This document shows positions 35,324 to 44,289 of a DNA stretch of 64,000 nt, one piece after another. The stretch's first letter is position 1, and each line of letters starts with the position of its first letter. Source of the DNA: Gordoniibacillus chartarius (GTDB lineage Bacteria > Bacillota > Bacilli > Paenibacillales > NBRC-103111); the NCBI RefSeq assembly GCF_042432825.1, contig NZ_JBHLWN010000100.1, forward strand, positions 1 through 64,000, given 5' to 3'. Below the pieces are notes generated by a model. It was not told the origin of the DNA. It was given only the letters and a program-made list of their open reading frames with translations, and made no database searches. The position numbers and the translations under genes are program-made.

Positions 35324-35360
35324 GAGCTTATTCTTCGTAGGAGGAGTAAGCTCTTGTTTG
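35324..35360 (+). terminator. Rho-independent terminator
   Basis: GAGCTTATTC pairs with GAGTAAGCTC (one G-T pair) around a 10-nt loop and is followed by TTGTTTG. It closes the transcription unit of the small membrane protein. Confidence 0.7.
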
Positions 35361-35446
35361 TGTTACGTATAGGATTGCGCGCGTTTATGCTGCAAATATC
35401 GACTAGGAGGCGTGTTTCTTACCGCATGTCGGCTTGCGGGTGTTAA

Positions 35447-35587
35447 GTGAAAATAAAGTGTTAGACTGAATGCCTTGATTTGGCGCCGATTATCGTAGTT
35501 AGAAAGGTCAGCTTCATAAAAATAAGTAATAGACTGGATTAAAAACAGCAGGTAGCTTAGGACTGAAAAATAAAGCCCTAGACTACC
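35447..35587 (+). repeat. Left-end transposase-site repeats (three units)
   Basis: Three units of about 22 bp share an A-rich AAAATAA core followed by TAGACT. The AGACT cores begin at 35463, 35531 and 35580, so the spacing is 68 and 49 bp. The first overlaps the terminal repeat. They are the inverse of the right-end units. Confidence 0.8.
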
Positions 35588-35619
35588 GCTGTTCTATTGA
35601 ACTAACATTTCCCGTTAGC

Positions 35620-35781
35620 TTAATTGCGGTTTTGCTTTTTTATTATTTCAATTAATCGATATATAGCATCTTCAAGTATCTTGCTTTGCCTTACTTGACG
35701 TGACATATGTAAGTTAATGCTGATCAATGTAAGCACCATAATAACCAACAACACTATAATTGCTGTAGAAAAAAAGTCCAA
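35620..35781 (-). CDS. Tiny membrane protein carried by the mobile element (53 aa)
   Basis: A 53-residue frame starts at TTG 35781 with AGGAGG 8 bp upstream. It encodes an N-terminal membrane helix (FFSTAIIVLLVIMVLTLISI, residues about 3-22) and an amphipathic charged helix with QVRQSKILEDAIYRLIEII in the rest. No family is recognised. It lies 56 bp downstream of the other small gene on the same strand inside the element, and codon use is A+T-rich compared with the surroundings. Confidence 0.6.
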   Translation of the reverse strand: MDFFSTAIIVLLVIMVLTLISINLHMSRQVRQSKILEDAIYRLIEIIKKQNRN

Positions 35782-35837
35782 ACGCTAGACCTCCTATTGT
35801 TTTGACTGGCCGACTGCCGCCGTACTATCGTTCCCAG

Positions 35838-36077
35838 TTAGTACAATGACTTTCCCCTTAATCGGAAGAATGAATAACTGGTAATACAGATACCTCCAGC
35901 CAAGGTCTTTCCCCAGAAGTCATAAGTAAACACGGGAAAAAACTCCCACATATTCGTTGGTCCTGACATAGGGCTATTGTTGTTGTAGGGGTAAGCAAAA
36001 ATGGATGGTGCAAAGGAAATAACAATTAGAGCTATTCCGAGTATCAGACAGATGAAATGAACTACTTGCTTCACCAT
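35838..36077 (-). CDS. Small membrane protein carried by the mobile element (79 aa)
   Basis: The product of 79 residues has a membrane helix (about 4-24, VVHFICLILGIALIVISF), an outside loop rich in Asn, Pro, Tyr and Phe (PYNNNSPMSGPTNMWEFF), and a second helix near 50-65. ATG 36077 has GGAGG 5 bp upstream, better than an ATG at 36113. No family is recognised. It is the first gene of the two-gene cargo in the transposon-like element. Confidence 0.6.
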   Translation of the reverse strand: MVKQVVHFICLILGIALIVISFAPSIFAYPYNNNSPMSGPTNMWEFFPVFTYDFWGKTLAGGICITSYSFFRLRGKSLY

Positions 36078-36172
36078 TCCGTCCTCCATGGATCTTTCTT
36101 GGACTATTAACACCCTAATTACTATACCATATATTGGAACTATCCTGCCCGTTTAACTTAATGGCGCGGCGG

Positions 36173-36262
36173 TAGTCTAAAACTTTATTTCCTCAGTCTA
36201 CAACTATATTTTCACAGTCTTACACTTTATTTTTCAGTCTTATACTTTATTTTCATTGAACA
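36173..36262 (-). repeat. Right-end transposase-site repeats (four tandem units)
   Basis: Four units, each AGTCT then an ACTTTATTT-type core, begin at 36174, 36195, 36216 and 36236. They are 21, 21 and 20 bp apart, so successive units face the same side of the helix every two turns. They are inverted relative to the left-end units and the last merges with the terminal repeat. Confidence 0.8.
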
Positions 36263-36572
36263 GCGGGAACGGATAACGGAGCGAAACGGGCAGGCGGAAC
36301 TCATTGATAATTGAGCTAACGGAACGTCGGTGCTTTATTTGGCGGAAAACAATCCCTTTCGAGAGGCCTACGGAACGACGATCTCTTTTTTTGTTCAAAT
36401 ATCCACCTCACTTCGACAAACCTCGCAAATGACAGTCACGGGCACACAACGTGACGCGTCACTGCGGAAATTATGATCATAGTCTCTAGCTCCTGCCAGG
36501 CAAATATTGGATGATGGACGATGAGTTATGTGCGCGCACTCAAAACCCATTACGGCTAGGAGTTGAAGCGAA
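36263..36572. other. Spacer with short interspersed repeats before the giant gene
   Basis: The 310-bp region holds a TTGAGCTAACGGAACG motif near 36312-36327. Related GTTAGCTTAAT and GTTTAACTTAAT sequences lie inside the mobile element at 35614-35624 and 36150-36161. A weak hairpin near 36358-36390 precedes a T7 run (GATCTCTTTTTTT). No clear promoter for the giant gene is visible. Confidence 0.3.
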
Positions 36573-39500
36573 GTGAGGCTTCGTGCCAAAGCAATCTTGT
36601 CTCATGTTCTTATTGCTGCGCTGCTCGGCGGGCTGATCCCGAAGGCTGCCGCCGATACGACGATTCCCTTGAGTGAGGAGGAGCAAGCGCTTCTCTCGAA
36701 AATGGTGGCGCAGAACCTGAACGTGACTTCTGCAGTTTACGGTCAGGCCCAACAAGCCGCGGTACTGGAAGCGCCTGTATTGGACCCGCTGCCTGCGGTC
36801 GGGAATAAAAAGTCCTTGCTGATCAAGGGCTCGGCTGCAGTCGGTGCAAGCATTCAAGTATATCGAATCGAAGGCGAGCAGCGGATCGTGGCCGCAAACA
36901 CAGTGACAGACGAAGAAGGGCGGTTCACCGCAACCGTTACTTTGGCGGATGAGGGCGCGTACCGGTTCGCCGCGGCGGCAACGCTGGACTTTCTCGCGTT
37001 CAGCCCGCTGTCCGAGACGGTTCAGACCGAGCTCGATACGATCCCGCCCGATCGTCCCACCAATGGGACCTGGGTCATGCCCGAGCCGGGGATCATCGCC
37101 TTGCAATGGTCGCCTCCAAGCGGAGAAGCAGTAGACAAATATATCGTATCGCGAAACGGTATCAAGCTGGCCGAGACGGGAGAAACCTTCTACCAGGACT
37201 ACACCCAGGAGCCGGGAGCTTTCTATCGCTACAAAATATATGGGGTTGACGCGGCAGGCAACGGGACGGATTATTACAGCTTGCAGATCGCCGCCGGGAT
37301 TCCCGAGCACGAGCTGAATCGTTTGAATCCTGTAACCCATGGAGCCGATGTGCTGCAGGCGATCGTTAGCGGCAATGGAGTCTATACGGCGATTGCAGAG
37401 TCGGCGGCTGTCGAAGAGGAGCAGCAAAAGCAATGGCTTCATCTCGTTAACCTGCAAACTTCGGCGAAGGAACCGGTCTTCGAAGCGTCCGCCGAGGCGG
37501 AGACGATCAAGGACATCACCATAAGCGAAAATGGCGATGTTCTCGCCTTCACGGCCGGAACGGACGGGAAGACCGGGGCGCTCTATGTGTATGACCGCGC
37601 TGCCAAGCTTCTGAAGCCCGTGCCGGGAGCGGAAAGCGGCGTGATGAAAGCGCAGACGCTTCTGGACGGCTCGGCGGTGCTGTTCGTGCAATCCGGAGTC
37701 GGCGGCACACCGGACCTCTACCGGTACGAGCGGGCTCAAGACCGTGTCACCAAGCTGCCTAGGCCTGAGCCCTGGGATCAGACGGTGAACGAATTCGCTT
37801 TCTCGGCAAACGGCAGTATGTTCGCCTACTCTCATGAGTACGATGACGGGTATCGGAACGCCCTCTACGCTTACGATCTGGACAACGGGGCTACGGAAAA
37901 AATCAGCGACGACAGCCTCCGGCCGGTACTAAGCAGCGATGGACGATACATGATGTATGTCGGCGACGGTGTTGAGCTTTACGACCTCGTTTCGCATAGC
38001 AACGCTGAGCTGCAGGAAGGCTCCGGCGAGGACGACTATGTCCCGATGCAGGTGAGCGATGACGGAAAACAGGCTGTATTTTCCATACGCGACCTGTTTG
38101 ATGAAGACGGCAAAAACCGTCTCGTCCTCATGAATGTGGAGGAAGGCAGCAAGCTTGGGCTGGGCAACCCGGCGACGCTGAAAGGAAAGGCCAGCATGAC
38201 GAAGGATGGCGAAACGATTCTTTACGTCGATCAGGATACGTCCAAGCGGAGCGGCGGCCGCTTCCCGACTGCCGCCTACAAGTATTGCCTGACCGATTGC
38301 CAGTCGGCGCCTCCGGAAGATAAGCTGATCGTCGACGTGTTTTGGATGGCTGATTCTTACAGCGCCCGCCAAGCATCGCTCGGTGAACATGTTGCCGTTC
38401 GTATGGAAGGCGCATCGGGCAGCGAAGTATCGATGGATGTTGTGTACCAAGAGGTGTCCCCGGATTCCGAGGTGCGAACCGAGCGGACGAAGCGGGTTGC
38501 CATGACGGAATCCGCGCCGGGCACTTACAGGGCCGAGCTGCTTCTCGAGGAAGGAATGGCGGAGATCACCTCCGTTCGCGTCACCGCGACGAAGGACGGA
38601 CGGACGGCGGACCAGACGGCAAGCCATCTTCCCCTGCAAGTATCCGGCAAACTGAACGTGAAGCTGGAGGCTCCGGCCGGGGCCAAGCTCGAAGGCGCCA
38701 ACGTTCACGCCTGGAGTACGGCTCGGTATTCGGGACGAAGTGCTGTGCTCGACGCTGCAGGGCAAGCGTCGCTGGCGCTCGCAGCCGCTTCCGATTATCA
38801 CGTGCTGGTGCAGGGACCGGACGGACAGCGTTGGGCGGATACGTCTTCCCATGCTCTGCAGGTCCGGCAAGGCTTGACGGCGGAGGTAAGCTTGCCTGTA
38901 CGGATTCCTGCGCTGCTGCAGGCGACAGTCAAGAACGATCAGAACCGTCCGATTCCGGGTGCGGTCATTACGATCCGGGATCGCGGCAGCTCCGAACGGC
39001 TGGCGGCGATCATGACGAACGAAGACGGCTATGCTTCGATTCCGGTCGGGTATATCGGTCAAGAGGTGCTGGTCGAAGTCCGCAATCCCGGCTTGTATGA
39101 GCACCCCGAGCCAAGGTCCGTCACGTTAGCGCAGACGAATCCGCTGACCTGGCAGGCGGGAATTGCAAAGGCTCCGGTCAGCGGTCTGGTCACCGATGAA
39201 CAGGGCCGTCCGGCCAAGAACGTAACGGTGATCGTTACGCAGCCGGGCTTCCGCGATACCGCCGTAACGGGTGAAGACGGCATGTACGCCATGCAGGCAG
39301 CGATCGGTCCGGTTCATATCGAAGCCGCGCAGGAGATGTCGCCGTTCTGGGTAACCGCTCAGGCGGAGCCAATGACCATTCCCCGCGAAGGCGTGGTGAA
39401 GAATCTCCAGGTATCCTCCAAAGGACAGGCGGAGGTCGCCTTCGAGCTCTGGGTGAAGGAGGTCGGCGTCGAATGGCGGTCGATTGAGATGAACCCTTTG

Positions 39501-42500
39501 CTCGCCAGCTCGAACAGTTACCGTCTGTCGCTGATGAGAGCACAAACCGACGGATCTGGCTGGTCGCCGGTCGCGTCTCAGACACGAGACAACAAGCTGT
39601 TGTTCGAAGCAAGATCCGGCGAGCAAATTCGTTTATGCGCCAGCGGGGTATATCAGCAATTCGCGACCGCCTGTCAGGAGCTTACATTAAGCGAGGAGCG
39701 CAAGGCGGAGACGGAGCTTCGTTTGGCGGAATTCGGCGAAGTTCGGGGGACGATCGTTACGGAAGGCGAACGGCCCTGGTACCAAACGGTTATCGCTTAT
39801 CGTCTGGATGCGGCCGGAAAGACGGTCGGGAGCGGGATGTCCTTCAGCGGCGCCTCGCCGTTCCGCTGGAATTTCCCGGAATCCGGCCGCTACTTGATTA
39901 CGGTTCATACCACTTATTTGAACGGGAAGAGGTCTGTACTTCATAGAGAAATTGAGGTTGAAGCCGGGGAGTCGACCGATATCGGGCAGCTCACCGTCCA
40001 GCCGCCGGGAAGATTTGCGGGCGTAGAGGGCAATGCTCTGCACATGGTGACGAACGAGGCGGCGAAGGGCGGTACCGTCTCGCTGCGCGGAACGTTCCTC
40101 GTACAGGGCGCTCCTCCTGTCGAAAATGCCGAGCTGCTGCTATCCGTGCCAAGCGGCGCAACCCTGCAGGAAGCAAGCGTGACCCTGGACGGAGTTCCGG
40201 CTCAGGCGATCAAGCAATCGGATTCGCTCTATACCATCCCGCTGGGGGATATTGCGCCGGGTCGTTCCGGAGTCGTCACGTACCGGCTGAAGCTGGATGA
40301 GAATATGGAGGCGGATGCGGTCCAGGCAAGCTTGGACATTCGCTACGGTCCTGCTGCGGCTCGCATTACGGAGACGATCGGTACCGTTACCGCTCCGATC
40401 ATCGGAACGACGCTGGATGCCCCGGCATCGATCAATTCTTTATCGCTTGTCGTATCGGGCCGGGCTCCGGCTAACAGCCGAGTGCTGGTCTACGACCAGG
40501 AGCAATTGCTCGGAGAGACGCAAAGCTCGCCGGGCGGCTATTGGAAGCTGGAGATTACGCTAAAGGACAAAGTGCTGCAGCCGCTCCACGGCTTGGAAGC
40601 CAAATCAATCGAAGCTGACGGCACGGAGCTGATCTCCAAAGAACGGATCGTCGAATACGATCCTACCGCGCCGCAGCCCGCACTGCTCCGAATCAACGGA
40701 AGAGCCGCCGATTTGCAACAAGGTGCGCCGCGGGTAGTGGTCCGTCCAGGCCTGATGTATTTTGTACTGGACTTTGAGCACCCCGAACGGGTGAAAGATG
40801 CCCGGCTGCATGTAGGGCAGCATGAAGTCGGATTAAGTCCGAGGAAAGAAGGCGGACTGATCGGCATGCTCAACACATCAAATGGACTCGGATCCGTATA
40901 CTTGGACTACGATGTCGCCCCGAGGCCGTTCGCTCCGCCGGAGGCTACCTACGAAGAAATGCGGGCATCGCTGCCGAAGGCGTTTCAAGAGATGAAGACA
41001 GAGCTGGAGCCGGCCAGGGCGGCCGATCCGAAGACAGGAACGGTGTACTCCCCGAAAGCCGTCATTACGTCGCCAAGCATGCCGCAGGTGAGGATGGAGA
41101 CGGAGCTGAGCGTAACCCCGGCGCCTGACTTTGTGCCGGAGCCGCTGCCGGACGGGGCTCCGCCGATCTACAATTTGAAGGTGAACCGGAGCATTCAGGG
41201 CTCGAGCATGAAGCTCGAAATCGATGCCTACACGACGGTTGAAGAGCTCGGCCCCGAGCTGAAGACCGCCATGAATGCGAAAGCGAGTCTAAAGGGCGTC
41301 CGGCTGCATATTCAGGAGAATATTTTCAATTATTACGATCTGTACGACACGATCACATCCGCAATCGATTATAAGGATCAGTTGCAGGATTTGGAAGATC
41401 TTATGAATGAGATCGAGGGCATCGATTGCTTGCCGCAGAGCCGAATTCCCTATTACGACAAGGCGCTTGTCAACTTGGCGGACCATTACCTGGGCAATCT
41501 CGTATGGAATTACACCGGAACGTTGACCGGCATTGCGTTTGCCGCGTCGGGCTTCGGCATCGTCGCCGGCCTTGTCGTTACCGCGGTCACTTTCGCTGTC
41601 AGCTACGCGCAGAAACAGCAAATCGAGAAGGAATATGAAAAGCTGAAGGCCGACATCGAAGCTGACAAGAAAGCCGCTGCCGCCGATCCCGAATGCAAGA
41701 AGGAACCGAAGGACAAGAGCGAAGAGCCGGAGCGGCCTGACCGTCTGCCGCCGGGACTGCCGATCTGTTATCCGATCTACATCTACGATCCGAGCGGGTA
41801 TGTGTACGAAACGGTGCCGAGCAACCGGATTTTCGGTGCGACGGCTACCGTGTTTCAGCAAAATCCCGAAGACGGCCAGTGGATGCCGTGGAACGCCGAA
41901 TGGTTCGGCCAGGTGAACCCGCAGACGACGAACGGCGAAGGCAAGTACGGCTGGGACGTTCCGGAGGGCTGGTGGAAGGTCCGCTACGAGAAGGAAGGGT
42001 ATGAAACGGCCTGGAGCCGGGAGCTGGAAGTGCTGCCGCCGCATTTTGACGTGAACGTTCCGCTTCTTTCCCGGGCGGCGCCGGAGGTCGAGTCGGTGTA
42101 TGCGGTGGAGCAGGGCGGTAAGTTGCAGGTGAATTTCAGCAAATATATGATGCCGGAGACGCTGCAGGCCGATTCGTTCGCGCTGACCCGTACGGTGAAC
42201 GGGGCCGAGCAGCCGATCGCTGTTCAGGTAGAGCCGTGGCGAGTCGAGAAGGATCCGCAAAACCGCGAATGGGCGCGTGCAGTCCTGCTGACGCCGGCTG
42301 CGCCGTTCACACCGGGAGAGAAAGTGCGGGTGCGCATCGATACGGCTCCGGCCAGCTACGCCGAGGTACAGCTGGGAAGTCCTTACGATGCCGAGGTGGA
42401 AATAAACGTTAACTTGCCGGTACCGCCGGATGCGGTCGGTGAGGCGGAGGCGATTCCGGCCGCGGATGCGCTTATGGTACAGTGGTCCGATGAGGCGGCG

Positions 42501-44069
42501 CCGCTGGAGAAGGTACGGGTATATTGGAAAATGAAAGACGGCGGCGCCGCGGAGCAAATGTCCGGGGATCTGGAGAAAGGTTTGCGGTCATATGCGATCA
42601 CAGGCTTGCAGCCGGACACGGAATACGAGCTTCGTATCGTTACCGTCGATCAGCATGGAACGGAATCGCCCGGTGTAAGGACGACAGGCCGGACGCTGAA
42701 GGAACTGCAGCTCGCAGCCGACCGCGAACCGCCCGGTGAAGTTCAGGCAGCATCTGTTGCAGTCAAGAACCGCAAGCTGGAGCTGAGCTGGACCGACCCG
42801 AGCGAGCTCGATTTCGCGGAGGTTCTGGTACATGTGAAGCGTCCGGGCGCTGCGGATTACGAAGAGCCCGTTCGGGTGCCGAAGGGAACGTCAAGCTACA
42901 CGACGGCCGAGCTTGCGAACGGACGGTATGAGCTGAAGCTGACGGCCGCCGACATCAGAGGGAACGAGTCCGCCGGAGTCAGCCTATCCGCTGTTGTTTC
43001 CACCGGCGGGACCGATTCGGGAGACGGAAATTCCGGTTCCGGCGGTGGCGGTGGCGGCGGTGGAGTGCCTCAAGAAAATTCACAGAATGATCCGACCGTA
43101 GAATTCATCGATGCGGCTGCAGGAGGCGGAACGTGGAAGCTGTTCGACGATTCCTTGCGGTTGACTTTACCGCAAGGAGCGCTCGCAGGCGGCGTCAAGC
43201 TGAAGGTCCGCAAAGATAAGGAAGCGGCCGTGCCGTCCGGAAGCGGCATGACGAAGGCCAGCGCAAGCTTCATCGTCGGGTCGGAAGCTCAAGCCGAGCT
43301 GCTGAAGCCGCTGACGATCGGCATCCGTTACGATGCGGATGCGGTCCGCGGCCAAGATGCCCGCAAGCTTGGGCTCTATCGCCTCGAGGGCAGCGGAAAC
43401 GGCAAACGCTGGGTGTATGCCGGCGGTGTTGTTCTGCTCGAGCAGGGCTTCGTGGAAAGCGCCGTTACCGGTTTCGGCACGTATGCCGTCATGCTGTATG
43501 ACCGCAGCTTTGCCGATCTGCAGGGGCATTGGAGCAAAGCGGAGGTCGAGCTGCTCGCCAGCCGGCATATGATTGACGGTACGTCCGGCGAACGGTTCGA
43601 GCCGGATCGCGGGATTACGAGGGCAGAAGCCGCCAAGCTGCTGCTTGGCCGGCTGGAGCCGGCAGGCTCCGGCGGCAGCGGAGCGTTGCCGCTGCCGTTC
43701 CGGGATGTGCCCGCCGAAGCCTGGTACGCCCCTTATGTGCGGAGGGCGGCGGAGCTCGGCTTGATCGAGGGCGCGGACGGTCTGTTCCGTCCGGACGACC
43801 GGGTGACCAGAGAGGAACTGGCCGTGCTCATGTACCGGGCGGCGCACGGTACGAAGCAGCCGCCGCAAACGGATGACATCCTCGGCTCTTTTGCGGATGC
43901 GGACACCGTAGCCGCATGGGCGAGGCCGGCCGTTGCCTTCGCAGTCCGGGAAGGATGGATGCAGGGAACGGGCGGCGGCAAGCTTCAGCCGCAGGAGGGC
44001 GCGACAAGAGCGCAGACGGCGGCGCTGCTGCTCAGAGTGCTCGATTCCATGGAGAAAATCAGCAGGTAA
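36573..44069 (+). CDS. Giant S-layer-homology surface protein (2498 aa)
   Basis: The start is GTG 36573, with TAGGAG upstream. A signal peptide (residues about 1-27, ending near PKAAAD) leads to a multi-domain surface protein. I see an Ig-like domain (about 70-155), a fibronectin III domain (about 155-240) and a WD/TolB-like propeller (about 250-590). Carboxypeptidase-regulatory-like beta domains follow (about 776-845, 867-921 and 1050-1120), then further Ig-like domains (about 1165-1370). A hydrophobic segment near 1645-1680 is followed by a charged Lys/Glu coil. Next come another beta domain and an SbsA-like domain, two FN3 domains (about 1950-2145), a Gly-rich linker, and a ZU5-like domain (about 2175-2305). 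Three C-terminal SLH domains carry TRAE, TREE and TRAQ motifs. The SLH domains would anchor it to pyruvylated cell-wall polymer. A structural or adhesive role is inferred. Confidence 0.9.
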   Translation: MRLRAKAILSHVLIAALLGGLIPKAAADTTIPLSEEEQALLSKMVAQNLNVTSAVYGQAQQAAVLEAPVLDPLPAVGNKKSLLIKGSAAVGASIQVYRIEGEQRIVAANTVTDEEGRFTATVTLADEGAYRFAAAATLDFLAFSPLSETVQTELDTIPPDRPTNGTWVMPEPGIIALQWSPPSGEAVDKYIVSRNGIKLAETGETFYQDYTQEPGAFYRYKIYGVDAAGNGTDYYSLQIAAGIPEHELNRLNPVTHGADVLQAIVSGNGVYTAIAESAAVEEEQQKQWLHLVNLQTSAKEPVFEASAEAETIKDITISENGDVLAFTAGTDGKTGALYVYDRAAKLLKPVPGAESGVMKAQTLLDGSAVLFVQSGVGGTPDLYRYERAQDRVTKLPRPEPWDQTVNEFAFSANGSMFAYSHEYDDGYRNALYAYDLDNGATEKISDDSLRPVLSSDGRYMMYVGDGVELYDLVSHSNAELQEGSGEDDYVPMQVSDDGKQAVFSIRDLFDEDGKNRLVLMNVEEGSKLGLGNPATLKGKASMTKDGETILYVDQDTSKRSGGRFPTAAYKYCLTDCQSAPPEDKLIVDVFWMADSYSARQASLGEHVAVRMEGASGSEVSMDVVYQEVSPDSEVRTERTKRVAMTESAPGTYRAELLLEEGMAEITSVRVTATKDGRTADQTASHLPLQVSGKLNVKLEAPAGAKLEGANVHAWSTARYSGRSAVLDAAGQASLALAAASDYHVLVQGPDGQRWADTSSHALQVRQGLTAEVSLPVRIPALLQATVKNDQNRPIPGAVITIRDRGSSERLAAIMTNEDGYASIPVGYIGQEVLVEVRNPGLYEHPEPRSVTLAQTNPLTWQAGIAKAPVSGLVTDEQGRPAKNVTVIVTQPGFRDTAVTGEDGMYAMQAAIGPVHIEAAQEMSPFWVTAQAEPMTIPREGVVKNLQVSSKGQAEVAFELWVKEVGVEWRSIEMNPLLASSNSYRLSLMRAQTDGSGWSPVASQTRDNKLLFEARSGEQIRLCASGVYQQFATACQELTLSEERKAETELRLAEFGEVRGTIVTEGERPWYQTVIAYRLDAAGKTVGSGMSFSGASPFRWNFPESGRYLITVHTTYLNGKRSVLHREIEVEAGESTDIGQLTVQPPGRFAGVEGNALHMVTNEAAKGGTVSLRGTFLVQGAPPVENAELLLSVPSGATLQEASVTLDGVPAQAIKQSDSLYTIPLGDIAPGRSGVVTYRLKLDENMEADAVQASLDIRYGPAAARITETIGTVTAPIIGTTLDAPASINSLSLVVSGRAPANSRVLVYDQEQLLGETQSSPGGYWKLEITLKDKVLQPLHGLEAKSIEADGTELISKERIVEYDPTAPQPALLRINGRAADLQQGAPRVVVRPGLMYFVLDFEHPERVKDARLHVGQHEVGLSPRKEGGLIGMLNTSNGLGSVYLDYDVAPRPFAPPEATYEEMRASLPKAFQEMKTELEPARAADPKTGTVYSPKAVITSPSMPQVRMETELSVTPAPDFVPEPLPDGAPPIYNLKVNRSIQGSSMKLEIDAYTTVEELGPELKTAMNAKASLKGVRLHIQENIFNYYDLYDTITSAIDYKDQLQDLEDLMNEIEGIDCLPQSRIPYYDKALVNLADHYLGNLVWNYTGTLTGIAFAASGFGIVAGLVVTAVTFAVSYAQKQQIEKEYEKLKADIEADKKAAAADPECKKEPKDKSEEPERPDRLPPGLPICYPIYIYDPSGYVYETVPSNRIFGATATVFQQNPEDGQWMPWNAEWFGQVNPQTTNGEGKYGWDVPEGWWKVRYEKEGYETAWSRELEVLPPHFDVNVPLLSRAAPEVESVYAVEQGGKLQVNFSKYMMPETLQADSFALTRTVNGAEQPIAVQVEPWRVEKDPQNREWARAVLLTPAAPFTPGEKVRVRIDTAPASYAEVQLGSPYDAEVEINVNLPVPPDAVGEAEAIPAADALMVQWSDEAAPLEKVRVYWKMKDGGAAEQMSGDLEKGLRSYAITGLQPDTEYELRIVTVDQHGTESPGVRTTGRTLKELQLAADREPPGEVQAASVAVKNRKLELSWTDPSELDFAEVLVHVKRPGAADYEEPVRVPKGTSSYTTAELANGRYELKLTAADIRGNESAGVSLSAVVSTGGTDSGDGNSGSGGGGGGGGVPQENSQNDPTVEFIDAAAGGGTWKLFDDSLRLTLPQGALAGGVKLKVRKDKEAAVPSGSGMTKASASFIVGSEAQAELLKPLTIGIRYDADAVRGQDARKLGLYRLEGSGNGKRWVYAGGVVLLEQGFVESAVTGFGTYAVMLYDRSFADLQGHWSKAEVELLASRHMIDGTSGERFEPDRGITRAEAAKLLLGRLEPAGSGGSGALPLPFRDVPAEAWYAPYVRRAAELGLIEGADGLFRPDDRVTREELAVLMYRAAHGTKQPPQTDDILGSFADADTVAAWARPAVAFAVREGWMQGTGGGKLQPQEGATRAQTAALLLRVLDSMEKISR

Positions 44070-44074
44070 TGTCG

Positions 44075-44121
44075 AAAAATCCCGACACACTTCCAAGCGA
44101 AGTGTTGTCGGGATTTTTTTT
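44075..44121 (+). terminator. Strong Rho-independent terminator of the giant gene
   Basis: AAAAATCCCGACACACTT pairs with AAGTGTTGTCGGGATTTTT around a short loop, followed by a T8 run. It ends the giant gene 6 bp after its stop. Confidence 0.92.
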
Positions 44122-44154
44122 GCACGGAACGCACAAACCCTTTAATACCGCGGC

Positions 44155-44183
44155 TTGCAAGGAAATGTTAAGCCGCAAGAAAG
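44155..44183 (+). promoter_or_regulatory. 29-bp motif upstream of GH106-like gene, shared with lipoprotein gene
   Basis: TTGCAAGGAAA, then TTA, GCAA and AAAG at the same spacings as in the 52008-52036 site (22 of 29 identical). It lies 106 bp before the GH106-like start codon and is followed by a GATACC -10-like sequence. This is a candidate activator site for the YtdP-like regulator. Confidence 0.5.
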
Positions 44184-44289
44184 TGATACCCGCCCCCGGG
44201 TCCGGGTGCAAGAATGTGTGCTTGCCCGCAAAGCGGAGCGAAAGTATCGTAAGGTCATACCCGAGGTACACGGCGAAGGAGAGACTCTT

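Larger units (their letters stand above)
35441..36262. mobile_element. 822-bp non-autonomous element with Tn7-like ends
   Basis: The element begins TGTTAAGTGAAAATAAAG and ends with the inverse of TGTTCAATGAAAATAAAG. The outer 30 bp match at 26 positions. It is flanked by a perfect 5-bp direct repeat GCGGG (35436-35440 and 36263-36267), a target-site duplication. Inside the left end, TAGACT-type repeat units lie at about 35447-35470, 35515-35538 and 35562-35585 in one orientation. At the right end four inverted units with AGTCT at 36174, 36195, 36216 and 36236 lie at 20-21 bp period. Three spaced left sites, four overlapping right sites, TGT/ACA tips and a 5-bp duplication match Tn7-family ends. 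No transposase is encoded; two tiny genes fill the interior. Interior G+C is lower than the surroundings. Confidence 0.85.

Noticed and set aside
36173..36262. Four short tandem repeats resembling a tiny CRISPR array
   Set aside because: The units are only about 20 bp with no unique spacers between them. They are inverted relative to the left-end copies and lie at the tip of the element, which fits transposase binding sites.
36263..36300. Extending the mobile element rightwards beyond 36262
   Set aside because: The terminal ACA at 36260-36262 followed by GCGGG exactly mirrors the left side, so the boundary is fixed there.
44155..44289. N-terminal extension of the GH106-like protein from TTG 44155
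   Set aside because: The TTG is part of the 29-bp regulatory motif, while AAGGAGA sits correctly before ATG 44290.
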